Below the pieces are notes generated by a model that searched no databases, was not told the origin of the DNA, and saw nothing but the letters and a program-made list of their open reading frames with translations. The position numbers and the translations under genes were made by a program. From Novosphingobium sp. UBA1948 (GTDB taxonomy: Bacteria > Pseudomonadota > Alphaproteobacteria > Sphingomonadales > Sphingomonadaceae): a stretch of 20,032 nt of DNA. Of this stretch, positions 6,844 to 14,379 are shown piece after piece; position 1 is the stretch's first letter, and every line of letters begins with the position of its first letter. The DNA lies in NCBI GenBank assembly GCA_002336765.1, contig DDES01000019.1:1-20032 (forward strand), in the 5' to 3' direction.

Positions 6844-7865
6844 GCCTCTTGCGCTCCGCCTTGGCCCTTGAGTGTCTTGCGGAAGCGTTCAACCGTAATC
6901 TGCGGGATCTGCACCGCCTGACCGCGCGGCAGATCGAGCAGTTCGAACGGGCCATATTTGGTGCGCATCAAACGGCTGACCTGAAGCCCCAGCGCTTCGA
7001 GCACGCGGCGCACCTCGCGGTTCTTGCCCTCGGTCAGCGTCAGCTCGATCCATTGGTTGCGGCCCGTGCGGCGCTCCATATTGGCGTCGATCCGGCCATA
7101 GTGGATGCCATCCACCTCGATACCTTCCATCAACTGTTCCAACTGATCCTGCGAAATGTCGCCAAAGGTGCGGGCGCGATAGGTGCGCGGGATCTCGCTG
7201 CTGGGCAGTTCCATCGCGCGCTTCAACTCGCCATCGTTGGTGAGCAGCAGCAGGCCCTCGGTGTTGAGATCGAGCCTGCCCACCGGCATCAGGCGCGGCG
7301 TGCCCGCGGGCAGCGCGTTACGCAGCGCGGTGTAGATCGTCGGGCGGCCCGCCGGATCGCGCTCGGCGGTGAGCAGCCCGCTGGGCTTGTGGAAAGCATA
7401 GAGTTGCGCCGCGTCGGGCGCCTTCACCGGCTTGTCGTCCACCGTGATGCCGCGCAGGCTGGTGAGCAGCGTGGCGGGCGTGGTGATCACCACATCACCC
7501 TGCTTCACACGGCCTGCCTCGATCAGACGCTCCACCTCGCGGCGGCTGGCGACACCGGCGCGGGCCAGCAGCTTGGCGATACGCTCGCCCTCGCGGCCAT
7601 CCTCGCGGGGTTGGCGGGGCTTGATCGTCGCGCGCGGTGCATCCTTGGGGCCGCGCGGCATGGGTGCCTTGCCCAGCGGCGCATTGCGGCGCTCCTTGGT
7701 AGGGCGGGGGCCTTCGGAACGCTGCCCTTCGGAACGCGGGCCGCCAGAACGCGGACCATCGGAACGCGGGCCACCAAAACGGGAGCCAGTCGAGCGCGGA
7801 CCACCAGACGAGGGGCCACGGGCGGGGCCATTGCGGCCGGAATTGGGATTGCGGGGAGGAGCCAT
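6840..7865 (-). CDS. RsuA/RluB/RluE-family rRNA pseudouridine synthase with repetitive N-terminal tail
   Basis: 341 residues. The first 90 are a low-complexity basic tail rich in Gly, Pro, Arg and Ser, with repeated GGPRS/EGPR units from 21 to 54. An S4 RNA-binding domain follows (about 94-140, ERIAKLLARAGVASRREVERLI). The catalytic domain contains GRLDLNTEGLLLLTNDGEL (196-214), in which Asp199 is the nucleophile, and ends with the conserved EGKNREVRRVLEALGL and RMKYGP-like RTKYGP. RluB (23S U2605) is the best fit for the S4 plus TruA-like layout, but RsuA (16S U516) or RluE cannot be excluded. The ATG at 7865 lies at the start of the tail. A shorter start inside the tail is possible, though the whole tail is in frame and compositionally protein-like. 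It is coupled to rsmD by overlap. Confidence 0.92.
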   Translation of the reverse strand: MAPPRNPNSGRNGPARGPSSGGPRSTGSRFGGPRSDGPRSGGPRSEGQRSEGPRPTKERRNAPLGKAPMPRGPKDAPRATIKPRQPREDGREGERIAKLLARAGVASRREVERLIEAGRVKQGDVVITTPATLLTSLRGITVDDKPVKAPDAAQLYAFHKPSGLLTAERDPAGRPTIYTALRNALPAGTPRLMPVGRLDLNTEGLLLLTNDGELKRAMELPSSEIPRTYRARTFGDISQDQLEQLMEGIEVDGIHYGRIDANMERRTGRNQWIELTLTEGKNREVRRVLEALGLQVSRLMRTKYGPFELLDLPRGQAVQIPQITVERFRKTLKGQGGAQEA

Positions 7866-7977
7866 GCGCGGCCCTTACCCTGCTTGCGGCTCCGCGTCAA
7901 AAAATCGGGCACAGGGCTGGCCTTGGCGCGTTTGGCCGCCTAGTCTGGCACGGCACGGGGCAGCATAAGGGAGCATC

Positions 7978-9690
7978 ATGGCCAGCGACACCACCGCCGA
8001 TACGGGCAGCGACAAACCAGCGCGCCCCAAGGGCTTGGCGCTGCTGCGCGTGGCGCTGTCCACCCGCAAGGCGGGCTGTATGCTGGGCTTTGGCTTTTCC
8101 TCGGGGCTTCCTTTCGCGCTGTTGATCGGCACGCTCAACGCATGGCTGGGCGAGGTGGGGATCAAGCTGGCCACCATCGGCGTGCTGTCGTGGATCGGCC
8201 TGTCCTATTCGTTCAAATTCCTGTGGGCGCCGGTGGTGGACCGCGTGAAGCTGCCGGTGCTGGAGGCTTTCGGGCGTCGGCGCAGCTGGATCCTGCTGTG
8301 TCAGGCGGTGCTGGCCGCAGGGTTGGCGGGGTTGGCGCTGACCGATCCGACGCAGACCATCGGCCTGTTTGCTATCATCGCCTTCATCGCCGCCTTCGCT
8401 TCGGCCACGCAGGACATCGCGCTCGACGCATGGCGAATCGAGAATGGCGATGAACAGACCAGCGTCGAATTGCTCACCGCGCTCTATCAGTTCGGCTATC
8501 GCACGGCCTCCATCGTGGGCGGCGCGCTGGCGCTGATGCTGGCGGCGCGCATTTCGTGGCCGCAGGTGTTTGGCGCGATGGCGGTGGTGATGGGGCTGAT
8601 GGTGCTGGTCACCTTGCGCGCGCCGGACACCGAGCGCACCATCACCGGCCGGTTGCACGAGGATCTGGCCAAGGCTGGCGAACTGGCACCCTCCACCCGC
8701 GCGGGGCTGCTGTTTGTGGTTCTGGCAAGCTGGACTTGGGCGGTGGTATCCATCGCCAGCTTTATGATCACCATGCTGGCCCCCGTCGCGCCGGGCGGCA
8801 AGGCGCCTTCGGTGGCCGAATTTACCAAGGCACAGGGGCCGTGGATCGTGGTGGCCACGGTGTTCGTGCCGCTGGTGGTGGCGACGCTGGCCAACATGCT
8901 CAAGGCGCGCGGGATCGGAACCTTGGCGCAAGAGGACCATGCCGCGCATGGATTGCGCATCACCGCCAACCATATCTATGCCGCACTGGTGACGCCGTTG
9001 GCCGAGCTGGCGGGGCGGTTGAAGGCGGGCGTGTTGGTGGTGCTGGGTTTCATCCTCACCTATGCCTTCTGCTACAATATCTGGAGCAGCTTCGCCTTTC
9101 CCTTCTATCTGGACTATCTGCATTACACCAAGGATCAGGTGGCCTTTGCCTCCAAGATTTTCGGCATCATCATGACGATGACCGGCATCTCGCTGGGCGG
9201 CTATCTCTTCCTGCGCATCGGACGGTTCCCCACGGTGCTGCTGGGCGCGATGCTGCCCCCGCTGGGCAATCTGCTCTATGCCGATCTGGCCTATGGCGGG
9301 GGGCATATCGATGGTTTTGCCCATGCCATCGGGCTGGATGTGCTGGGCGCATGGCTGGGGGCGGATGCGCGGATGATCCGGCTGCTGCTGGCGATCTGCT
9401 ATGAAAACATCGCCACCGGAATCGCGGGCACGGCCTTTGTGGCCTATGTCTCGTCAGTCGTGTCGCGCCAGTATACCGCGATCCAGTATGCGCTGCTCTC
9501 CTCGCTCACCTTCCTTGTCGGCACGCTGGGCCGCGGCGTGGCGGGCGAGGCGTTTGACCAGTACGGCTATGGCGTGGTGTTCCAGTGGACCGCGCTGGCG
9601 GGCGTGGTCAGCGTCAGTTTCGTGCTGATGGAATGGGCGCGGGTGACACGCAGCGAAAGGGCCGCGAAGGCTCAGTCCGGAAATTCCTGA
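7978..9690 (+). CDS. ampG: AmpG-family muropeptide permease (MFS)
   Basis: A 570-residue polytopic membrane protein. AmpG features include GFSSGLPFAL (39-48), WIGLSYSFKFLWAPVVDR (72-89), the cytoplasmic loop GRRRSW (99-104) and ATQDIALDAWRIE, a conserved AmpG motif in the fourth helix region. AmpG imports GlcNAc-anhydroMurNAc peptides for peptidoglycan recycling, and in bacteria with ampR-ampC it feeds beta-lactamase induction. It is longer than the E. coli protein because of extra sequence between helices 6 and 7 (about 255-340), as is common in alphaproteobacterial homologues. ATG at 7978 follows AAGGGAG (7967-7973). Its last 19 bp overlap the convergent folC gene. It is divergent from rluB, so a promoter probably lies in 7866-7977, but I could not define it. 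Confidence 0.88.
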   Translation: MASDTTADTGSDKPARPKGLALLRVALSTRKAGCMLGFGFSSGLPFALLIGTLNAWLGEVGIKLATIGVLSWIGLSYSFKFLWAPVVDRVKLPVLEAFGRRRSWILLCQAVLAAGLAGLALTDPTQTIGLFAIIAFIAAFASATQDIALDAWRIENGDEQTSVELLTALYQFGYRTASIVGGALALMLAARISWPQVFGAMAVVMGLMVLVTLRAPDTERTITGRLHEDLAKAGELAPSTRAGLLFVVLASWTWAVVSIASFMITMLAPVAPGGKAPSVAEFTKAQGPWIVVATVFVPLVVATLANMLKARGIGTLAQEDHAAHGLRITANHIYAALVTPLAELAGRLKAGVLVVLGFILTYAFCYNIWSSFAFPFYLDYLHYTKDQVAFASKIFGIIMTMTGISLGGYLFLRIGRFPTVLLGAMLPPLGNLLYADLAYGGGHIDGFAHAIGLDVLGAWLGADARMIRLLLAICYENIATGIAGTAFVAYVSSVVSRQYTAIQYALLSSLTFLVGTLGRGVAGEAFDQYGYGVVFQWTALAGVVSVSFVLMEWARVTRSERAAKAQSGNS

Positions 9691-10985
9691 TTGCGCGCCA
9701 GCACGTCGCCCGCCAGATAGAGCGACCCCGCGATCAGCACGTCCCCCTCCGGCGGCAGGGCGACGAGCGCCTGCTCGACATCGGCGCAGGCCCGCACCGG
9801 CAGGCTGGTGAAGGGTGCGAAATCTTCCGGCCGATGCGCGTCATGGCCCGGCGCGGGTACGACCGAGAGCGAGAGCAGCCGATCCGCCAAGGGCGCGACA
9901 ATCGCGCTGGGGTCTTTGTTGGCCAGCATGCCGGTGATCAGATGGAAGGGTGCGCTATCGGCAAAATGGCGCGCGATGGCGAGACCGGCGTCCACATTAT
10001 GCCCGCCGTCGAGCCATACTTTGCGCGCGCCTGCCAGCGCCGTCAGCGGGCCCTGGTTCAGCAATTGCAGCCGTGCGGGCCAACGGGCGGTGCGGATCCC
10101 CTGCGCCATCGCCTCCGGGCTGACGGTAACGGCGCTCTGGTGGCGGATCATGGCGACGGCCAGCGCGGCATTCTCGGCCTGATGACGACCGGCCAGCGCG
10201 GGCAGGGGCAGGGTAAGGCTGCCCGCCGCGTCCTGATAGGCGATGGCGTCCGCGATCTGCGCCGACCAGTCGCGCCCGCGTTTCAGCCATGTGGCGCCGC
10301 GCGCGCTGGCGATAGCGGCGATTTCCGCCTCGGCGCGCGCCGGATAATCCAGCGTGACCAGCGGCGCCGCGCGTGTGATCCCCGCCTTTTCAAAGGCGAT
10401 GCGGGCCAGCGGATCGAGGGGCGTGCCCTCCTCGGGGCGCAGCAGGAAGGCCTCGTGGTCGATCCCCAGTGTGGCGATGCCGCAGGCGGCGGGCGCGGGG
10501 ATCACATTGGTGGCGTCCAGCCTGCCGCCGAGGCCAACCTCGATCACACAGGCATCGGCGGGCACGCGGGAAAAGGCGAGGAAGATCGCGGCGGTCGTGA
10601 CCTCGAAAAAGCTCGGTCCCAGATCCTCGCCCGCCTCGTTGGCGTCCATCACCTCGGCCAGCAGATCGGCCAGCAGATCATCCTCGATCAACCGGCCCGC
10701 CAGCCTTATCCGCTCGTTATAGCGAACCAGATGCGGCTTTGTGGCGGTATGCACCCTCAGCCCCTGTGCCTCCAGCATGGCGCGCAGATAGGCGCAGGTG
10801 CTGCCCTTGCCATTGGTGCCCGCGACGTGGAACACCGGCGGCAGGTGGCGCTCGGGATGGCCGAGGCGCGCCAGCAGGCCCTCGATGATCTCCAGCCCCA
10901 GACGCCCCTGCGGCACGGTGAGCTGGCCCAGCCGCGCCAGCTGCTCCGCCACGCGCGGATGGTCCGAGATGGCGAAATCCTTCAC
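9672..10985 (-). CDS. folC: Bifunctional folylpolyglutamate synthase/dihydrofolate synthase
   Basis: A 437-residue Mur-ligase-fold enzyme of the usual FolC length. The ATP-binding loop HVAGTNGKGST spans 53-63. It is followed by RVHTATKPHLVRYNERI, the FolC variant of the TSPHL substrate motif. VIEVGLGGRLDATNV and the C-terminal Mur ligase segment with KVWLDGGHNVDAG are also present. It adds L-glutamate to dihydropteroate and to folates in the cytoplasm. The ATG at 10985 lies 22 bp downstream of the accD stop, and accD-folC adjacency is widespread in proteobacteria, so it is the last gene of the trpB-trpA-accD-folC operon. The 3' end overlaps ampG by 19 bp with no terminator-like hairpin visible. 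Confidence 0.96.
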   Translation of the reverse strand: MKDFAISDHPRVAEQLARLGQLTVPQGRLGLEIIEGLLARLGHPERHLPPVFHVAGTNGKGSTCAYLRAMLEAQGLRVHTATKPHLVRYNERIRLAGRLIEDDLLADLLAEVMDANEAGEDLGPSFFEVTTAAIFLAFSRVPADACVIEVGLGGRLDATNVIPAPAACGIATLGIDHEAFLLRPEEGTPLDPLARIAFEKAGITRAAPLVTLDYPARAEAEIAAIASARGATWLKRGRDWSAQIADAIAYQDAAGSLTLPLPALAGRHQAENAALAVAMIRHQSAVTVSPEAMAQGIRTARWPARLQLLNQGPLTALAGARKVWLDGGHNVDAGLAIARHFADSAPFHLITGMLANKDPSAIVAPLADRLLSLSVVPAPGHDAHRPEDFAPFTSLPVRACADVEQALVALPPEGDVLIAGSLYLAGDVLARNQEFPD

Positions 10986-11007
10986 GCAGATCAGCCGCGC
11001 GGCAGGA

Positions 11008-11862
11008 TCAGGCGGCTTTGGCGGGGTTGAGATAGGACAGAACCTGCGCCAGCGTGGCCTTCAGGTCATGCCGCTTCACCACCATATCCACCATGCCATG
11101 CGCGTGGAGATATTCGGCGCGCTGGAAGCCCTCGGGCAGCTTTTCGCGGATCGTGTCCTGAATAACGCGCTGGCCGGCAAAGCCGATGAGGCAGCCCGGT
11201 TCGGCAATATGGACATCGCCCAGCATGGCATAGCTGGCCGTTACGCCGCCCGTGGTGGGATCGGTCAGCACCACGATATAGGGCAGGCCCGCCGCGTTGA
11301 GGCGGCGCACCGCCACGGTCGATTTGGGCATTTGCATCAGGCTCAGGATGCCTTCCTGCATACGCGCGCCACCGGCGGCGGTGCAGATGATATAGGCGCA
11401 TTTTTCCTTCAGCGCCTTTTCGGCACCGGCCACAAAAGCCGCGCCCACGGCCATGCCCATCGAGCCGCCCATGAAGCCGAAATCCTGCACGCCCACGACA
11501 GCCTTGTGGCCATCGATCGTGCCCAGCGCGTTGGTCAGCGCATCGGGGTGCGGGTTGGCGGCGCGGGCGGCCTTCATGCGGTCGGGATATTTCTTGGTGT
11601 CGCGGAATTTCAGCGGATCTTCCTTCACCTTGGGGGCGGGGAGGATCTTGAAACCTTCGTCGAGCAGATGCGCGAGGCGCGCGTCGGTGCCGATGCGGCC
11701 GTGGTGGTCACAGCGCGGGCAGACGCAGAGGTTCGCCTCGAACTCGGCGGCGAACAGCATCTCGTCGCAGTTCTTGCACTTGATCCACAGGTTGTCGGGC
11801 GTCTCGTCCTTCTTCGTGGAAAGCGAGGAAAGCGAATTGCGAACTTTGTTGAGCCAGCTCAT
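11008..11862 (-). CDS. accD: Acetyl-CoA carboxylase carboxyltransferase subunit beta
   Basis: A 284-residue AccD of normal length. The N-terminal zinc ribbon has Cys29, Cys32, Cys48 and Cys51 (CKNC and CPRC). The carboxyltransferase domain contains VGVQDFGFMGGSMGMAVG and AAGGARMQEG, with DPTTGGVTASYAMLGDV and EPGCLIGFAGQRVI further on. With AccA it transfers the carboxyl group from carboxybiotin to acetyl-CoA, the first step of fatty-acid synthesis. ATG at 11862 overlaps the trpA stop by 4 bp (ATGA). folC follows after 22 bp. The trpA-accD-folC order is long known in proteobacteria and probably reflects history rather than function. Confidence 0.97.
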   Translation of the reverse strand: MSWLNKVRNSLSSLSTKKDETPDNLWIKCKNCDEMLFAAEFEANLCVCPRCDHHGRIGTDARLAHLLDEGFKILPAPKVKEDPLKFRDTKKYPDRMKAARAANPHPDALTNALGTIDGHKAVVGVQDFGFMGGSMGMAVGAAFVAGAEKALKEKCAYIICTAAGGARMQEGILSLMQMPKSTVAVRRLNAAGLPYIVVLTDPTTGGVTASYAMLGDVHIAEPGCLIGFAGQRVIQDTIREKLPEGFQRAEYLHAHGMVDMVVKRHDLKATLAQVLSYLNPAKAA

Positions 11863-12662
11863 GCGGTCGCCTTAGCGTTATGGACAGCCTCTGCCAAGGC
11901 TGCGGTGAGCGCGCGGATAGGTTCCGCCGCCTGGGCGCCATGTTGCGCCACCAGATCGACCAGCGCCGAACCAACCACCACGCCATCGGCATGGGCGGCA
12001 AAGGCGGCGGCCTGTTCCGGCGTGCGCACGCCAAAGCCGACGGCAATCGGCAGGTCCGTGCCCGATTTCAGATGCGCGACGGCTTCCTTGATCGTGTCCA
12101 CGGCGGCCTGTTGCTTGCCGGTGATGCCGGCCACCGAGACATAATAGAGGAAGCCGCTCGACCCTTCGAGCACGGCGGGCAGGCGGGCCTTGTCGGTGGT
12201 GGGCGTAGCAAGGCGGATGAAGGCGATACCGGCGGCGCGCAGGGCGGGGCCGATTTCGGGGTCCTCCTCATTGGGAATATCGACGCAGATGATGCCGTCG
12301 ACGCCCGCTTCCTTGCACTGTTGCGCAAACCATTCCGAGCCGCGCGTCACCATCGGATTGGCATAGCCCATCAGCACCAGCGGAACCTCGGGGTGGCGCG
12401 CGCGGAATTCACGGGCGATGCGGAAGATGTCGGCGGTCTTGGTGCCAGCGCCCAGCGCGCGGATGTTGGCCGCCTGAATCGCGGGGCCATCGGCCATCGG
12501 ATCGGTGAAGGGCAGGCCCAGCTCGATCACATCCGCACCGCCAGCCACCAGCGCATCGAGGATGGCGGGCGTGGCATCCGGCGTGGGATCGCCGCCGGTG
12601 ATGAAGGTGACGAGGGCGGGGCGGCCTTTGGAGAAGGCGGCGGAAAGACGATTATGAGTCAC
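11859..12662 (-). CDS. trpA: Tryptophan synthase alpha subunit
   Basis: 267 residues when started at GTG 12662 (MTHNRLSAAFSKGRPAL), the normal TrpA length. DVIELGLPFTDPMADGP (44-60) contains Glu47 and Asp58, equal to the catalytic Glu49 and Asp60 of Salmonella. GYANP and FGVRTPEQA, with the phosphate-binding region near GVVVGSALV, complete the TIM barrel. It cleaves indole-3-glycerol phosphate to indole, which is channelled to TrpB. An in-frame extension to 12737 exists, but it is not TrpA-like and merely reads through the small gene upstream. GTG 12662 lies inside the last codons of that small gene (11-bp overlap), and no clear ribosome site precedes it. Coupled translation is therefore likely. 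GTG at 12671 is the alternative start. Confidence 0.94.
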   Translation of the reverse strand: MTHNRLSAAFSKGRPALVTFITGGDPTPDATPAILDALVAGGADVIELGLPFTDPMADGPAIQAANIRALGAGTKTADIFRIAREFRARHPEVPLVLMGYANPMVTRGSEWFAQQCKEAGVDGIICVDIPNEEDPEIGPALRAAGIAFIRLATPTTDKARLPAVLEGSSGFLYYVSVAGITGKQQAAVDTIKEAVAHLKSGTDLPIAVGFGVRTPEQAAAFAAHADGVVVGSALVDLVAQHGAQAAEPIRALTAALAEAVHNAKATA

Positions 12663-12855
12663 CAATTTCACTTTCAATCTTGTCGGTGAATGCGCCGATA
12701 AGTCCGAAAAAGAGGAATGCGAATACCGAGCCAACAACGAGCTTTTCGCTAGTCGTGTTCTGATGCTGCAACCAGTTATTTATAGGGGTTAGAACTGCGA
12801 ATGTGACTCCGCTGACGGCACCGGCCTTGGCGCCGCGCTGCAGATTCAACTTCAC
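12652..12855 (-). CDS. Small hydrophobic protein of unknown function between trpB and trpA
   Basis: A 67-residue frame starting at GTG 12855, which overlaps the trpB stop (GTGA), and ending with TAA at 12652, 11 bp inside trpA. The protein begins VKLNLQRGAKAG. It has two hydrophobic stretches, about residues 10-27 and 36-55 (KLVVGSVFAFLFFGLIGAF), separated by a polar loop with Asn and Gln, and an acidic tail ending IESEIGDS. That predicts a double-spanning inner-membrane protein. Hand counting gives 101 G+C of 204 bases (about 50%), well below the neighbouring genes, with AT-richer codons such as CTA, ATA and AAT. I recognise no family. Double overlap and hydrophobicity argue that it is translated. 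Low GC and its absence from the usual trp operon suggest acquisition. A non-coding spacer remains possible, but less likely. Confidence 0.7.
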   Translation of the reverse strand: MKLNLQRGAKAGAVSGVTFAVLTPINNWLQHQNTTSEKLVVGSVFAFLFFGLIGAFTDKIESEIGDS

Positions 12856-14069
12856 AACTCCACCCCCAACCTCTCGGCTACGGTGAAGATGTCCTTGTCG
12901 CCACGTCCGCACAGGTTGGCGATGATGATCTGGTCCTTGCCCATCGTGGGGGCGACCTTCTTCACTGCGGCAATGGCGTGGGAAGGCTCCAGCGCAGGGA
13001 TGATCCCCTCGGTGCGGCACAGCGTCTGGAAGCCGTCCATCGCCTCGTCATCGGTGACGGAGGTATAATCCACCCGCCCGATTTCCTTGAGCCATGCGTG
13101 CTCTGGCCCGATGCCGGGATAGTCGAGGCCTGCCGAGATCGAGTGGCCTTCGAGAATCTGGCCATCCTCGTCCTGCAACAGATAGGTCTTGTTGCCATGC
13201 AGGATGCCCGGACGCCCGCCCGCGAGGCTGGCGGCATGGAGCTTGTCCAGACCATAGCCCGCCGCTTCGACGCCCAGCATCTTGACGGAAGGGTCATCAA
13301 GGAACGGATGGAACAGCCCGATCGCGTTCGACCCGCCGCCAATCGCCGCCACCAGCAGATCGGGCAGGCGGCCCGTGCGGCTCAGCAACTGCGCGCGGGC
13401 CTCGCGGCCGATCACGCTTTGGAAATCGCGCACCAGTTCGGGATAGGGATGCGGGCCGGCCGCCGTGCCGATGATGTAGAACGTGTCATGCACATTGGCC
13501 ACCCAATCGCGCAGAGCCTCGTTCATCGCGTCCTTCAGTGTGGCCGCGCCCGCTGTCACGGGCACAACTTCCGCGCCCAGCAGCTTCATGCGGAACACGT
13601 TGGGCGCCTGACGGGCCACATCGGTCGCGCCCATATAGACCACGCAGGGCAGGCCAAAGCGCGCGCAGACCGTGGCCGTAGCCACGCCATGCTGGCCCGC
13701 GCCCGTTTCCGCGATGATGCGCGTCTTGCCCATGCGGATCGCCAGCAGGATCTGGCCGATGCAATTGTTGATCTTGTGCGCGCCGGTATGATTGAGTTCG
13801 TCGCGCTTGAACCACACTTGCGCACCGCCCAACTCCTCCGTCAGGCGCGGGGCAAAATAGAGCGGGCTGGGCCGCCCGACATAATGCTCCAGCAAATCGT
13901 CGAACTCGGCCTTGAAGGCGGGATCGGCCTTGGCGGCCGTATATTCGCGCTCCAGATCAAGGATCAGCGGCATCAGCGTTTCGGCAACATAGCGCCCGCC
14001 GAACTGGCCGAAATGGCCGCGATCGTCGGGCTGGTTGCGGAACGAGTTGGGTGTGGTGGTTGCGTTCAT
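12852..14069 (-). CDS. trpB: Tryptophan synthase beta subunit
   Basis: 405 residues, the usual TrpB length. The N-terminus has RGHFGQFGGRYVAETLMP. The PLP lysine is Lys99 in NHTGAHKINN (93-102), Glu121 in ETGAGQHGVATA is the catalytic acid/base, and GGGSNAIG (244-251) binds the PLP phosphate. It condenses indole with L-serine to form tryptophan, as an alpha2-beta2 complex with TrpA. The ATG at 14069 has only a weak upstream AGGCG. trpF, its usual operon partner, is 1.4 kb upstream, beyond two genes on the opposite strand. trpB must therefore have its own promoter in 14070-14379. The stop is coupled to the small hydrophobic gene. Confidence 0.97.
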   Translation of the reverse strand: MNATTTPNSFRNQPDDRGHFGQFGGRYVAETLMPLILDLEREYTAAKADPAFKAEFDDLLEHYVGRPSPLYFAPRLTEELGGAQVWFKRDELNHTGAHKINNCIGQILLAIRMGKTRIIAETGAGQHGVATATVCARFGLPCVVYMGATDVARQAPNVFRMKLLGAEVVPVTAGAATLKDAMNEALRDWVANVHDTFYIIGTAAGPHPYPELVRDFQSVIGREARAQLLSRTGRLPDLLVAAIGGGSNAIGLFHPFLDDPSVKMLGVEAAGYGLDKLHAASLAGGRPGILHGNKTYLLQDEDGQILEGHSISAGLDYPGIGPEHAWLKEIGRVDYTSVTDDEAMDGFQTLCRTEGIIPALEPSHAIAAVKKVAPTMGKDQIIIANLCGRGDKDIFTVAERLGVEL

Positions 14070-14233
14070 AGTGCGAAATCGCCTGCCACGGCGGGATGGC
14101 CAAGTCCAGTCTATGCTTTGGGGAAAAGCGATGCGGGGCTGCGCCTGCCTTCATCGCGTTACGCTTTGTGACAAATGGGGCATTGCCTGCCGCAATGGCG
14201 GAAAAGCGGGAATGCAACGGGTTGCGGCGACAA

Positions 14234-14264
14234 AGATGAACGAAATCTGACATTTAGATGAACG
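14234..14264. repeat. Direct repeats AGATGAACG, 22 bp apart
   Basis: AGATGAACG occurs at 14234-14242 and again at 14256-14264, exactly 22 bp start to start, which is two helical turns. The AT-rich spacer contains AAATCTGACATTT, with AAAT/ATTT ends. Same-face direct repeats of this sort are typical of response-regulator or other tandem-dimer operators. The regulator is unknown, and either divergent gene could be the target. Confidence 0.5.
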
Positions 14265-14335
14265 CGCTCTTCAGTCACCTGTCAGGCGGGCACCGGCAAT
14301 AGGGTTTCACGGGAGCAATTTCCCGCTCGGAAAGT

Positions 14336-14363
14336 GGCCCGCTCAACGGGCGGCCCGCTCAAC
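14336..14363 (+). repeat. 12-bp direct repeat in the barrel-gene leader
   Basis: GGCCCGCTCAAC occurs at 14336-14347 and 14352-14363, 16 bp apart, ending just before the ribosome site of the first barrel gene. The first copy can also fold into a 5-bp stem with the bases after it (14337-14341 with 14347-14351). It may be a leader duplication or an RNA control element. Nothing more can be said from sequence. Confidence 0.45.
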
Positions 14364-14379
14364 AATTGGAGTTTTCATT

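Larger units (their letters stand above)
14070..14379. promoter_or_regulatory. 310-bp divergent control region between trpB and the first barrel gene
   Basis: No convincing gene lies here. The short frames that cross it overlap the 5' end of trpB and show no family features. The stretch must carry the promoter for trpB-(small ORF)-trpA-accD-folC on the minus strand and for the small outer-membrane barrel gene on the plus strand. It is locally less GC-rich near 14230-14265, where two AGATGAACG repeats stand 22 bp apart. Toward the barrel gene there is a duplicated 12-mer and a small stem (14337-14351, GCCCG-loop-CGGGC) upstream of the ribosome site GGAG (14368-14371). No Trp-rich leader peptide or trp attenuator was recognised. 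I could not place -35/-10 boxes with confidence. Confidence 0.6.

Noticed and set aside
7897..9324. Long minus-strand frame (475 codons) opposite ampG
   Set aside because: The translation is low-complexity (His, Gln, Arg, Gly), with no motif, and ampG on the other strand has clear membrane segments and family motifs.
9585..11030. Long plus-strand frame (481 codons) opposite folC
   Set aside because: It is antisense to folC, which has an intact P-loop and Mur-ligase motifs. The shadow protein has no recognisable pattern.
12663..12737. N-terminal extension of TrpA to the ATG at 12737
   Set aside because: The extra residues (MLARYSHSSF...) do not resemble TrpA. They are the small hydrophobic gene read in the wrong frame, and the conserved TrpA begins at GTG 12662.
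13957..14253. Possible trp leader peptide or small gene upstream of trpB on the minus strand (98 codons)
   Set aside because: It overlaps the first 38 codons of trpB in another frame and contains a single Trp rather than a run. No attenuator-like alternative stems were seen.
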